A DNA stretch of 42,622 nucleotides from Nitriliruptor sp040882055 (GCA_040882055.1 JBBECA010000020.1:1-42622); one strand, 5' to 3'; positions 7,619-15,661 are shown, counted from the stretch's first letter. Program-made: numbers and translations. Notes: generated by a model from the sequence alone, not told the origin.

Positions 7619-8034
7619 AGCTGCACCTTCTCCTTGGCGCCCTTGGCCAGCTCGATGGTCTCTTGGACGTCGGCCTTGGTCGTGTCCGGCGAGTTCGACG
7701 GCTTCTGGAGCTTGCGCTTGGCCAGCAGGAGCAGCACGACCACCATCAGCAGGACGATGCCGGTGACGATCAGCCACGCGAGCCACTCGGCGACGACCAG
7801 CTCGAGCGCCTTGGCGATGGTCACCAACGCGAAGGCGCCGAGGTACAGGCCGAGCACACCAGCGATGGCCAGGAACGCCACCGCCATGACCCGTGCGGTG
7901 ACGATCTCCTTGATCTCGAGCTTCGCGAGCTCGATCTCCTTCTTGACCAGCAGCTGGGTGTTGTCGACCAGCGAGCGCACCACCTCGGGGGTGTCGCGCG
8001 GATCCGCACCGGATGGCCCGGGGGGTCGTGCCAC
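7615..8034 (-). CDS. phage-holin-superfamily-III-like membrane protein (actinobacterial holin-X type)
   Basis: A 139-residue protein with an amphipathic N-terminal helix (EVVRSLVDNTQLLVKKEI) and two adjacent membrane helices (about residues 50-72 and 83-104), then a basic, charged tail. This layout is typical of the Phage_holin_3_6 family, which is chromosomal and widespread in actinobacteria and not evidence of a prophage. The GTG start at 8034 is preceded by GGAG seven bases upstream. First gene of the operon with the DUF3618-like protein and the deacetylase. Confidence 0.7.
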   Translation of the reverse strand: MARPPGPSGADPRDTPEVVRSLVDNTQLLVKKEIELAKLEIKEIVTARVMAVAFLAIAGVLGLYLGAFALVTIAKALELVVAEWLAWLIVTGIVLLMVVVLLLLAKRKLQKPSNSPDTTKADVQETIELAKGAKEKVQL

Positions 8035-8121
8035 GAGCGTTCTCCTCGTCGTCTTCGGGCTCAACCTAGGCGACGTTCCGCGGGGAAGGAGGGACCCAAC
8101 CGCTCGGAGGGACACCGTCGC

Positions 8122-8127
8122 TACCCT
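8122..8127 (+). promoter_or_regulatory. -10-like hexamer for hrcA
   Basis: TACCCT, 40 bases before the chosen GTG start of hrcA. No CIRCE inverted repeat is visible nearby. Confidence 0.45.
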
Positions 8128-8167
8128 CGCAGCACCGTGCGAACGACCGATGAGAGGGGGTGGCGAG

Positions 8168-9295
8168 GTGGCGACAGGGACCGGTGAGGACGCTTCGCGA
8201 CCCATCACGCTGCTGCACGAGCTGGTGTCGACCGGGGTGGACGACGCGGCGCCGGCCGCGCCGCTGTCGGACCCACCGCCGCTCGACGATCGCAAGCTCC
8301 GGATCCTCCGCGCGATCGTCACCGAGTACGTCGCCGACGGGGAACCGGTCGGGTCGCGACGTGTCGTCGAGGTCGCCCGCCTCGACGTCTCGGCCGCCAC
8401 GGTCAGGAACGAGATGGCGGCGCTCGAGGAGCTCGGGTACATCACCCAGCCCCACACCTCCGCGGGCCGGGTCCCGACCGACCAGGGCTACCGCCGGTTC
8501 GTCGACGACCTGGCCACCAACCCCGCTCTCGACGCCCCGCAGCGTGAGCTCATCGGCGAACTGCTCGGCTCGGCGCGTGACGTCGAGGATCTGCTCGCGC
8601 GGACCTCGTCGGTCCTCAGCCAGCTGACGCGGCTGGTCTCGCTCGTCATCGCCCCCGCGGTCGACGCCTCCCGCTGCAAGCTCGTCGAGCTGGTCGGGCT
8701 GTCGCCATCGACCGCGCTGTTGCTGCTGGTCGCCGACACCGGGCGGGTCGAGAAGCGCACCGTCGAGCTGCCCGCCGGCACGACCGAGACCGACCTGGAA
8801 CGTCTGCGCACCGTGCTCGGGGAACAGGTCCGTGGCCGTCCGATGGGCGAGGTCCACGCCGCGTTGACGTCGCTCGTCGAGGCGGCACCGAGCGATCTCC
8901 GCGAGCTGCTGCGTGCGATCACCGACGCGACCGCGGCTGGCCTGGTCGACGACACCGTCCACCACGTGGTCGTCGGTGGCCGCGCCTCGCTCGCCGACGA
9001 AGCGGCGCTCGAACGCGACGAGCTGTCCCGGGTGCTGCAGCTCCTCGAGGAACGTGCCACCCTGGCCCGGCTCCTGGCCGACACCACCGACGACGCACCG
9101 CTCGTGCGCATCGGTGGCGAGAACGCCGTCGAGGACCTGCGATCGACCTCCCTGGTCGCTCAGCGCTACCGCGTGGTCACCGCCGGATCGCTCGGTGTGC
9201 TCGGTCCGACGCGCATGGACTACGCATCGGTGCTCTCGACCGTCCGCGCCGTCGCCGAGGAGCTCCAACGATCGCTCGCTGACCTCTCCGGCTGA
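8168..9295 (+). CDS. hrcA: heat-inducible transcriptional repressor HrcA
   Basis: A 375-residue HrcA. The N-terminal winged helix is clear: DDRKLRILRAIVTEYVADGEPVGS, then SAATVRNEMAALEELGYI and HTSAGRVPTDQGYR. The central and C-terminal dimerisation part ends LGVLGPTRMDYASVLSTVR. HrcA normally represses chaperone operons through the CIRCE element, but I see no CIRCE copy in this window, so its targets must lie elsewhere. The N-terminal extension before the winged helix is about 40 residues longer than usual. GTG 8168 is preceded by AGGGGG; the alternative ATG at 8150 would add six residues. It is followed by dnaJ as in other high-GC Gram-positives; grpE and dnaK are not between them. Confidence 0.92.
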   Translation: MATGTGEDASRPITLLHELVSTGVDDAAPAAPLSDPPPLDDRKLRILRAIVTEYVADGEPVGSRRVVEVARLDVSAATVRNEMAALEELGYITQPHTSAGRVPTDQGYRRFVDDLATNPALDAPQRELIGELLGSARDVEDLLARTSSVLSQLTRLVSLVIAPAVDASRCKLVELVGLSPSTALLLLVADTGRVEKRTVELPAGTTETDLERLRTVLGEQVRGRPMGEVHAALTSLVEAAPSDLRELLRAITDATAAGLVDDTVHHVVVGGRASLADEAALERDELSRVLQLLEERATLARLLADTTDDAPLVRIGGENAVEDLRSTSLVAQRYRVVTAGSLGVLGPTRMDYASVLSTVRAVAEELQRSLADLSG

Positions 9296-9341
9296 GCGAG
9301 CTCCTCCGCCCCCCCGTCTCCGACCTCCGCGAGGTCCCGTC

Positions 9342-10481
9342 GTGTCCGATCTGTACGAGCTGCTGGGTGTCCCTCGGGACGCCTCGGCTGATGAGGTCAA
9401 GAAGGCCTACCGCCGTGCCGCCCGCGAGCACCACCCCGACGCGGGCGGGGACGAGGAGTCCTTCAAGCAGGTGACGCACGCCTACCAGGTGCTCGCCGAC
9501 CCCGAGAAGCGCGCCCGCTACGACCGCTTCGGTGACGACGGGACCCCCAGCACGCGTGGTGCTGGCGGGGACCCGTTCGGTGGGTTCGGTGGCCCCGGCT
9601 TCGGTGGGATCGGCGACGTGATCGACGCCTTCTTCGGCTCGGCGTTCGGTGGTGGCGGCGCGGGCGGCGGAGGCCGCGGCCCCCAACGCACCCAGCCCGG
9701 CCGCGACGTCCTCGTCCCGACGGAGCTCACGCTCGAGGAGATCGCCGCCGGGGTGCGCCGCGAGGTCGCGGTCGAGGTCGCCTCGTCGTGCGAGACCTGT
9801 GGCGGCAGCGGGAGCAGCTCCGGGGCGGCGGCCGCAGCCTGCGCGCAGTGCGGAGGTGCGGGGCAGGTGCAGCGCATCGTGCGTACCGCCTTCGGGCAGC
9901 TCGCGACGGCGGCGCCGTGCGCGGGGTGCCGGGGGACGGGTCGCACCGTCACCGATCCGTGCACCGCCTGCGGGGGCGACGGCCGCACCGCACAGCAGAA
10001 CACCTACACCGTCGACATCCCGGCGGGGGTGGACGAGGGCGACCGGCTGCGGGTCGCCGGAGCCGGCGAAGCCGGTCGGCAGGGAGCGCCCGCCGGGGAC
10101 CTGTACGTCGAGGTGCGGATCGCCGAGCACGAGCTGTTCGAACGTGACGGCCGTCACCTGCTGGCCGAGGTCACCGTGCCGGTCACCCAGGCGGCGCTCG
10201 GCGGGAGCATCACGGTGCCGACCGTCCACGGCGACGAGGTCGAGGTGGAGGTCCCCGCCGGGACCCAGCCGGGTGCGGTGCTGCGCGTCCGCCAGGCGGG
10301 GCTCCCGGGCCACGGCGGCGGTCGCCGGGGGGATCTGCGGCTGCGTGTCCGCGTCCAGGTCCCGACCGACCTCGATGCGCCGCAACGCGAGCTGCTCGAG
10401 CAGCTCGCCGAGCTCCGCGGCGAGCACCTCGCATCGCGTGGCCGAGGGATGTTCACCCGTCTGCGGGACGCGTTCCGGTGA
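9342..10481 (+). CDS. dnaJ: chaperone DnaJ
   Basis: A 379-residue full-length type I DnaJ. In order: J domain with REHHPD, Gly/Phe-rich linker (about residues 70-110), four zinc motifs (CETCGGSG, CAQCGGAG, CAGCRGTG, CTACGGDG) and the two substrate-binding beta domains ending before LRVRVQVPTDL. It recruits clients to DnaK and stimulates its ATPase in the cytoplasm. The position right after hrcA matches the second, hrcA-linked dnaJ of actinobacteria, so another dnaJ beside dnaK is likely elsewhere. GTG start 46 bases after hrcA; probably one operon. Confidence 0.95.
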   Translation: MSDLYELLGVPRDASADEVKKAYRRAAREHHPDAGGDEESFKQVTHAYQVLADPEKRARYDRFGDDGTPSTRGAGGDPFGGFGGPGFGGIGDVIDAFFGSAFGGGGAGGGGRGPQRTQPGRDVLVPTELTLEEIAAGVRREVAVEVASSCETCGGSGSSSGAAAAACAQCGGAGQVQRIVRTAFGQLATAAPCAGCRGTGRTVTDPCTACGGDGRTAQQNTYTVDIPAGVDEGDRLRVAGAGEAGRQGAPAGDLYVEVRIAEHELFERDGRHLLAEVTVPVTQAALGGSITVPTVHGDEVEVEVPAGTQPGAVLRVRQAGLPGHGGGRRGDLRLRVRVQVPTDLDAPQRELLEQLAELRGEHLASRGRGMFTRLRDAFR

Positions 10482-10500
10482 GCGCCCGCTCGGGCGCCAC

Positions 10501-11244
10501 GTGAGCCTCGCGCCCTACCTCCACCTCGACGTCCCCCTCGCAGGTCGCCTCGCCGGGGACCACGTCGAGCTCCCACCCGACGCGCTGCACCACCTCACCC
10601 GGGTGCTCCGGTTGCGGGCCGGTGCAGCGGTCGTGGCCAGCGACGGGGCCGGCTCCGAGGCGAGTGGCCATCTCGTCGAGGACGGCGTGGTGCTCGACGC
10701 GGCGGTCGTGACGGCGGCCCCGCCAGCGCCCGCGCTCACGGTCGCCCAGGCGCTACCGAAGGGCCGCAAGCTCGACGAGGTCGTCCGCCAGATCACCGAG
10801 CTCGGCGTGGACCGGATCGTGCCCGTCGCCGCCGTTCGCAGCGTGGCCGCGCTCGACGGCGAGCGCGCCGTCAAGGCGGTCGAGCGGTGGCGGGCGATCG
10901 CGCGCGCCGCCTGCGAGCAGGCTCGACGCCCGACCCGGCCGTCGGTGGCCGAGGTGACGGGCGCGGCGCGGTTGTGTGCGGCGGTGCCGGCTGACGGTCG
11001 GTTGCTGGTCGCCCACGTGGGCGCGGCGCGTCCCCTCGTCGACGCGCTCGGCGGTGCGGCGGGTGGTGGACCCGCGATCACCGTGGCGATCGGACCCGAG
11101 GGCGGATGGTCCTCCGAGGAGGTGGCGGCGTTCGAGGCCGCCGGAGGCGAGGTGGTGGGGCTCGGACCGACGGTCCTGCGCACGGAGCACGCCGCTGCTG
11201 CGGCGGTCGCGGTGGTGGCCGCGGTCACTGGACGCTGGAGCTGA
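10501..11244 (+). CDS. rsmE: 16S rRNA (uracil1498-N3)-methyltransferase RsmE
   Basis: A 247-residue SPOUT-class methyltransferase. An N-terminal PUA-like part (HHLTRVLRLRAG, VVASDGAG) is followed by the knotted SAM domain with ALPKGRKLDEVVRQITELGVD, IGPEGGWSSEEV and LGPTVLRTEHAA. It methylates U1498 of 16S rRNA in the 30S subunit. GTG 10501 is the first good start, 19 bases after dnaJ. rsmE directly after dnaJ is the standard Gram-positive order. Confidence 0.93.
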   Translation: MSLAPYLHLDVPLAGRLAGDHVELPPDALHHLTRVLRLRAGAAVVASDGAGSEASGHLVEDGVVLDAAVVTAAPPAPALTVAQALPKGRKLDEVVRQITELGVDRIVPVAAVRSVAALDGERAVKAVERWRAIARAACEQARRPTRPSVAEVTGAARLCAAVPADGRLLVAHVGAARPLVDALGGAAGGGPAITVAIGPEGGWSSEEVAAFEAAGGEVVGLGPTVLRTEHAAAAAVAVVAAVTGRWS

Positions 11245-11273
11245 CCGGCCATCCTCCGCGCCCCGTCCAGGGG

Positions 11274-11279
11274 TAGCCT
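11274..11279 (+). promoter_or_regulatory. -10-like hexamer for the bldD-like gene
   Basis: TAGCCT, 45 bases before the ATG at 11325. Confidence 0.4.
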
Positions 11280-11324
11280 CGTGGCTGCCCGAGCGAGCGC
11301 CGCGGGCGGAGAGGTGCGCCACAC

Positions 11325-11810
11325 ATGACGGGGGATGGCGAGGTCGAGGACGACGCCCGGGCCCGCGCCGTCGGCGAGCGGCTCCGAGACGTCCGCGTGC
11401 AGCAGGATCGCTCGTTGCAGGACGTCGAGCGTCTCTCGGAGGGCGAGCTCAAGGCGTCGGTGGTCGGCGCCTACGAACGTGGCGAGCGCGCCGTGTCGCT
11501 ACGTCGGCTCCAGCAGCTCGCGACCTTCTACCGCGTGCCGGTCATCGAGCTGCTGCCGCCGCCCGCCCGCCCTCCCGACGCCCCCGATCCGAGCGATCTG
11601 CGGCTCGTGATCGACCTGGCGGAGCTCGAGCGGCACCGGGAGGCCGAACCGGCGCTCGCGCGCTTCGTCGGATCCATCCGTTCCCGACGTGGCGATCTCG
11701 GCCGGGTGCTCACCGTGCGGGCCGCCGACCTCGACACGCTGGCGGCCGTGACCGCCAGCGCACCCGACCAGCTGCGGACCCGGCTGACGGACGCGGGCAT
11801 CCTGCGCTGA
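11325..11810 (+). CDS. BldD-like XRE-family regulator
   Basis: A 161-residue protein with the two-part layout of BldD. The N-terminal helix-turn-helix (ERLRDVRVQQDRSLQDVE, VVGAYERGERAVSLRRLQQLA, FYRVPVIELLP) is followed by a proline-rich linker and a C-terminal domain (FVGSIRSRRGDLGRVLTVRAADLDTLA). In Streptomyces BldD the C-domain binds a c-di-GMP tetramer through RxD-x8-RxxD. Here the pattern is RGD, seven residues, then RAAD, one residue shorter. BldD represses developmental and cell-division genes when ligand-bound. Whether this homologue senses c-di-GMP is open. It is probably monocistronic, with its own -10-like hexamer. Confidence 0.8.
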   Translation: MTGDGEVEDDARARAVGERLRDVRVQQDRSLQDVERLSEGELKASVVGAYERGERAVSLRRLQQLATFYRVPVIELLPPPARPPDAPDPSDLRLVIDLAELERHREAEPALARFVGSIRSRRGDLGRVLTVRAADLDTLAAVTASAPDQLRTRLTDAGILR

Positions 11811-11864
11811 CCGTCGGTGGTCGACGGCCCCCGCCGGTCCTGTCGTCCGACCGGTCCCGGGCAG

Positions 11865-11870
11865 TACCCT
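11865..11870 (+). promoter_or_regulatory. -10-like hexamer for phoH
   Basis: TACCCT, 40 bases before the GTG start of phoH. Confidence 0.45.
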
Positions 11871-11910
11871 CGGGCGGCCACCGATCCCGTCCGGAGCCTC
11901 GAACCCACCC

Positions 11911-13854
11911 GTGACATCCCCACCGTCCGCGAACGCCGCGGCCACCGCCTCCTCGAACCCGTCCGCCGGCGTGAAGGTCCTCGTCCCGGGTGAGCATGCG
12001 ATGGTCTCGCTGCTCGGTACCCAGGACGAGCTGCTCCGCCTGGTCGAGAAGGCCTTCCCCGCGGCCAGCATCCACGTCCGCGGCAACGAGATCGCACTGG
12101 CTGGCGATCCCAGCGAGACCGCTCGCGTGGCCCGGCTGTTCGAGGAGCTGGTCCTGTTGCTCGGCCGTGGCCAGCTGCTGGACCGCGGCATGGTCAAGCA
12201 GACCATCCGCATGATCCGTGCCGACGAGGAGGAACGTCCCTCCGAGGTGCTCTCCGAGGCGCTGATCACCCACCGTGGCCGCACGATCCGACCGAAGACG
12301 CTCGGGCAGAAGCGCTACCTCGACGCGCTGCGCGAGAACACGGTCACGTTCGGGATCGGTCCCGCCGGGACGGGCAAGACCTACCTCGCCATGGGGGCAG
12401 CGGTCCAGGCCCTGCGGGCCAAGCAGGTCAACCGCCTCATCCTGACCCGGCCCGCGGTCGAGGCCGGCGAACGGTTGGGGTTCCTGCCGGGCACCCTGCA
12501 CGAGAAGATCGACCCGTACCTGAAGCCTCTGTGGGACGCGTTGATGGACATGATGGAGGCGGAGGAGCTCGCCGCCCACGTCGAGCGCGGCACCATCGAG
12601 GTCGCCCCGCTGGCCTACATGCGGGGTCGGGCGCAGCCGGTGACCGCGCAGGTCCTGACCCCGGACGGCTTCCACCCGATCGGTGAGCTCGTGCCGGGGG
12701 ACCAGGTCATCGGTTCCGATGGCCGGCCCACCGAGGTGCTCGGCATCTTCCCGCAGGGCGAGAAGGACATCTACCGGGTGTCGTCGCAGGACGGTGCCTC
12801 GACGCGCTGCACCGCTGACCACCTGTGGGCGGTCACCACCGCCTCGGACCGCCGACGAGGCAAGCCAGCCCGTGTCCTCGAGACGCGGGAGATGATCGGC
12901 AACCTGCGCGCCGCACACGCCCACCGCTACGAGCTCCCCCTCCTCAGCGCACCGGTCGAGTTCGCGTCGTCCGAGGTCCCGATGGACCCGTACGCGCTCG
13001 GGCTTCTCCTCGGGGATGGCTGCCTGACCGGCTCCACCACGCCGTCCTTCGCGACGGCCGCGACTGAACGAACACCGGCGATGTCCCCCTCCGACGCGCC
13101 ACCGCTCGTTGTTCCCGACGTGGCGCCTCACGACTTTCTCGTGAACTCACCTGAGGTGCGGCTCGGCTTGCTCCAAGGGCTCCTCGATGCCCGAGGCGAG
13201 GTGGGGTCGAGATGGTTCACCGGGGCAGTAGTGCGGTTCACCGCGGCCTCCGCCGTACTGCGTGAGCACGTCGCGTTCCTGGTGACCTCTTTCGGGGGGA
13301 CTGCCGTGCGTCGGGGCGACGTCGTCGACCTGCGGTTGCCGGAGGGCATCGATCCGTTCCGTCTGACACGCAAACTCGAGACCTACCGGCAGCACGGTGG
13401 TGGGCGTCCCGCGCGGTTCATCACCAGCATCGAGCCCGAGGGACGCGAGGAAGCCGTCTGCATCCGGGTCGCTGCAGCGGACTCGTTGTACGTGACCGAG
13501 GACCTACTGGTGACGCACAACACCTTGAACGATGCGTTCATCGTGCTCGACGAGGCCCAGAACACCACCGCCGAGCAGATGAAGATGTTCCTGACCCGCA
13601 TCGGGTTCAACTCGAAGGCCGTGGTCACCGGTGACATCAGCCAGGTCGACCTGCCCTCGGGGAAGCGCTCGGGTCTGCGGGTGGTTCGCGACATCCTCGA
13701 CGGCATCGAGGGGGTCGCGTTCGCCGAGCTCAGCTCGGGGGACGTCGTACGCCACCACATCGTGCAACGCATCGTCGAGGCCTACGAGCTGCACCAGGCC
13801 GCCGAGGACGAGGCCGAGGCCGCACGGACCGCGACCCGCGACCAGGATCGCTGA
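11911..13854 (+). CDS. phoH: PhoH-family ATPase interrupted in frame by an intein
   Basis: The frame encodes 647 residues: a 350-residue PhoH/PhoL-type P-loop ATPase plus a 297-residue intein. The exteins have an N-terminal KH-like part (VKVLVPGEHAMVSLLG, SIHVRGNEI), Walker A GPAGTGKT at about residue 151, RPAVEAGERLGFLPG, then AYMRGR directly before the insertion. After it come TLNDAFIVLDEAQNTT (Walker B) and VTGDISQVDLP. The insertion therefore sits just before Walker B, in the most conserved part of the active site. PhoH proteins are ATPases linked to RNA metabolism and are usually encoded beside ybeY, as here (the ybeY start follows the stop directly). A functional ATPase requires protein splicing. 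Confidence 0.93.
   Translation: MTSPPSANAAATASSNPSAGVKVLVPGEHAMVSLLGTQDELLRLVEKAFPAASIHVRGNEIALAGDPSETARVARLFEELVLLLGRGQLLDRGMVKQTIRMIRADEEERPSEVLSEALITHRGRTIRPKTLGQKRYLDALRENTVTFGIGPAGTGKTYLAMGAAVQALRAKQVNRLILTRPAVEAGERLGFLPGTLHEKIDPYLKPLWDALMDMMEAEELAAHVERGTIEVAPLAYMRGRAQPVTAQVLTPDGFHPIGELVPGDQVIGSDGRPTEVLGIFPQGEKDIYRVSSQDGASTRCTADHLWAVTTASDRRRGKPARVLETREMIGNLRAAHAHRYELPLLSAPVEFASSEVPMDPYALGLLLGDGCLTGSTTPSFATAATERTPAMSPSDAPPLVVPDVAPHDFLVNSPEVRLGLLQGLLDARGEVGSRWFTGAVVRFTAASAVLREHVAFLVTSFGGTAVRRGDVVDLRLPEGIDPFRLTRKLETYRQHGGGRPARFITSIEPEGREEAVCIRVAAADSLYVTEDLLVTHNTLNDAFIVLDEAQNTTAEQMKMFLTRIGFNSKAVVTGDISQVDLPSGKRSGLRVVRDILDGIEGVAFAELSSGDVVRHHIVQRIVEAYELHQAAEDEAEAARTATRDQDR
12631..13521 (+). mobile_element. 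class 3 intein (297 residues) with decayed LAGLIDADG endonuclease
   Basis: The element starts AQPVTAQVLTPDGFHPI (block A, with Ala at position 1 in place of Cys or Ser) and ends LLVTHN before Thr at +1. Block B reads CTADHLW: Thr61, His64 and Trp66, so Trp occupies B:12. Block F reads VCIRV with Cys277 at F:4, and the residue before the terminal His-Asn is Thr295 (G:5). Ala1 with Trp, Cys and Thr is the signature of class 3 inteins, in which the block F Cys is the first nucleophile. Two endonuclease motifs remain: ALGLLLGDG (residues 122-130) and LLQGLLDARG (about 180-189). In the second, the catalytic Asp is Arg, and only about 48 residues separate the motifs. Splicing looks intact; homing does not. 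Confidence 0.9.
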
Positions 13855-14298
13855 GTGAGCGTCTACCTCGCCGATGAACAGCAGGAGCCCGTGGACGCCG
13901 ACGATCTGCTCGCGCTCGCGCGCCACGTCCTCGCCGAGCGCCGCGTCCCCGACGAGATGGAGCTCGCGCTCCTGCTCGTGGACCGCGACACGATCGCCGC
14001 CCTGAACGCCGAACACATGGGCAAGGACGGTCCGACCGACGTCCTGGCCTTCCCCATCGACGAGCCGGGGGAGTCCTCGCCGGACGCGCCCTCGATCCTC
14101 GGTGACGTGGTGCTGTGCCCGGCGGTGGCGCACGAGCAGGCCGCTGGGCTCGGCCGTAGCCCGGCCGACGAGGTCCGCCTGCTCACCGTGCACGGGATCC
14201 TGCACCTGCTCGGGATGGACCACGCCACCCCCGACGAGGAACGGGAGATGTTCGGGCTCACCGACCAGCTGTTGGCCAGCTACGGAGCGGGCAGGTGA
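13855..14298 (+). CDS. ybeY: endoribonuclease / rRNA maturation factor YbeY
   Basis: A 147-residue metalloprotein with the family signature HGILHLLGMDH, whose three histidines bind zinc, and with TDVLAFPIDEP and LGDVVLCP before it. YbeY takes part in 16S rRNA 3' end maturation and 70S quality control. The GTG start immediately follows the phoH stop (TGAGTG), so translation is coupled; phoH-ybeY is a conserved pair. Confidence 0.95.
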   Translation: MSVYLADEQQEPVDADDLLALARHVLAERRVPDEMELALLLVDRDTIAALNAEHMGKDGPTDVLAFPIDEPGESSPDAPSILGDVVLCPAVAHEQAAGLGRSPADEVRLLTVHGILHLLGMDHATPDEEREMFGLTDQLLASYGAGR

Positions 14299-15569
14299 CC
14301 CCGACCCTCTCGGCGGTGCTCGCGCTCGCCATCCTCCTCACCCTGACCGCCTACCTGGCCGCGCTCGAGACGGTCGTGCAGAAGGTGGATGTGGTCCGCG
14401 CCATGCGTCTGCACGAGGAGGAGGCGAAGGGTGCGCAGGCCCTGCTGTGGCTCACCGAGCACCGCGGTACGGCGCTGAACGTGCTGCTGGTCGCGTCGGT
14501 GGTGGTCCGCGCGGGGCTCGTGGCGGTCGCCGGTGTCGCCGGCTGGGAGCAGCTCGGCGAGGACCTCGGCGCGACGGGCGCGGTCGCGCTGGTGGTCGTC
14601 CTGGCCATCGTGGTCGGGGAGGTGGCGCCGCGCACCTTCACCCTGCGATCGCTCGAGGCTGCGGGTGGCCGGCTCGCGCCGTCGGGCAAGCTGCTCGTGC
14701 GGGTGCTCGACCCGGTCAGCCGGATCCTCGTCGGGCTCGGGCGTGCGTTGGTCCCGCAGCGTGACGGCGTCGCCGGCCCCTACACCACCGACCGTGACGA
14801 CGACGAGGACCAGGACCAGGACGGCGATGAGCAGGACGAGGAGCTCGAGCCCGAACAGCGCGAGATGATCCGTGCGATCCTCGAGCTCGCCGATACCCGC
14901 GTCCGCGAGGTGATGGTCCCGCGACCGGACCTGGTGATGGTGCGTGAGGACGCCACCTTCGACGAGGTCGTGGCCGTGGTCGTCGAGCACGGGGTCTCCC
15001 GCATCCCGGTGCAGGACGCCGACGACCCCGACACCGTGATCGGTGTGGTCTACGCCAAGGACCTGCTGCGGCGCGTCGCCGCGGACCGCCGACGGCGGTG
15101 GATCGACCTGGTCCGCGACCCCACCTTCGTGCCCGAGACCAAGCGCTGCGACGAGCTGCTCCGCGAGCTGCAGGAGGCCACCATCCACCTCGCGATGGTC
15201 GTCGACGAGTACGGCGATCTGGTCGGCGTGGTGACCATCGAGGACATCCTCGAGGAGATCGTCGGCGAGATCGTGGACGAGCACGACCACGAGGACCCGC
15301 TCGTCGACATCCTCGACGACGGTGGCTGGCGTGTCGATGCGCGGCTCGGCGTCGACGATCTCAACCAGCTGTTGGCCACCGACCTCCCCGAGGAGGGCTG
15401 GGACACGGTCGGCGGCCTGGTGTTCGGCACCCTCGGGCGGGTCCCGCGGCAGGGCGAACGCGTCGAGCTCGACGGGGTCGAGCTCACCGTCGAACGGCTG
15501 CAGGGGCGCCGTGTGGCGAAGGTGCTGGTGCGCACCGCGGTCGACGACGCCGAACGCGCTGAGCGCTGA
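14295..15569 (+). CDS. HlyC/CorC-family membrane protein with CBS domains
   Basis: A 424-residue protein. A DUF21/CNNM-like membrane part comes first, with about three helices within residues 1-115 and only a short N-terminal helix. A very acidic linker follows (about 158-185, DDDEDQDQDGDEQDEE), then two CBS motifs (REVMVPRPDLVMVR, GVSRIPV; MVVDEYGDLVGVVTIEDILEEIVGEI) and a C-terminal CorC_HlyC domain (WDTVGGLVFGTLGRVP). Such proteins are linked to magnesium or cobalt efflux. The GTG start overlaps the ybeY stop (GTGA). The acidic linker is unusually long and could bind cations or tune folding in salt; that is inference. Confidence 0.85.
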   Translation: MTPTLSAVLALAILLTLTAYLAALETVVQKVDVVRAMRLHEEEAKGAQALLWLTEHRGTALNVLLVASVVVRAGLVAVAGVAGWEQLGEDLGATGAVALVVVLAIVVGEVAPRTFTLRSLEAAGGRLAPSGKLLVRVLDPVSRILVGLGRALVPQRDGVAGPYTTDRDDDEDQDQDGDEQDEELEPEQREMIRAILELADTRVREVMVPRPDLVMVREDATFDEVVAVVVEHGVSRIPVQDADDPDTVIGVVYAKDLLRRVAADRRRRWIDLVRDPTFVPETKRCDELLRELQEATIHLAMVVDEYGDLVGVVTIEDILEEIVGEIVDEHDHEDPLVDILDDGGWRVDARLGVDDLNQLLATDLPEEGWDTVGGLVFGTLGRVPRQGERVELDGVELTVERLQGRRVAKVLVRTAVDDAERAER

Positions 15570-15575
15570 GCCGAG

Positions 15576-15597
15576 GCCGGGCAGGACCGTGCCCGGC
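15576..15597 (+). terminator. hairpin terminator after the corC-like gene
   Basis: A perfect 8-bp stem (gccgggca with tgcccggc) and 6-base loop, 7 bases after the stop codon. It lies upstream of the cdd promoter hexamer, so cdd-era probably starts a new transcript. Confidence 0.6.
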
Positions 15598-15622
15598 GAG
15601 CACGTCGCGCAGCTGACGCGCG

Positions 15623-15628
15623 TAGGCT
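15623..15628 (+). promoter_or_regulatory. -10-like hexamer for cdd-era
   Basis: TAGGCT, 33 bases before the GTG start of cdd. Confidence 0.4.
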
Positions 15629-15661
15629 GACGGACCCGCACACGCGACCTGTGGAGCCGCT

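Noticed and set aside
7615..8034. Prophage remnant suggested by the holin-like protein
   Set aside because: No other phage gene is nearby, and this holin superfamily is chromosomal and common in actinobacteria, usually beside a DUF3618 gene.
8040..8167. CIRCE operator upstream of hrcA
   Set aside because: I looked for TTAGCACTC with a spaced GAGTGCTAA and for the HspR HAIR pattern on both strands; neither is present in the spacer.
12631..13521. The PhoH insertion as an ordinary extra domain or an assembly chimera
   Set aside because: It begins and ends exactly at intein borders, keeps frame, and has ordered splicing blocks A, B, F and G.
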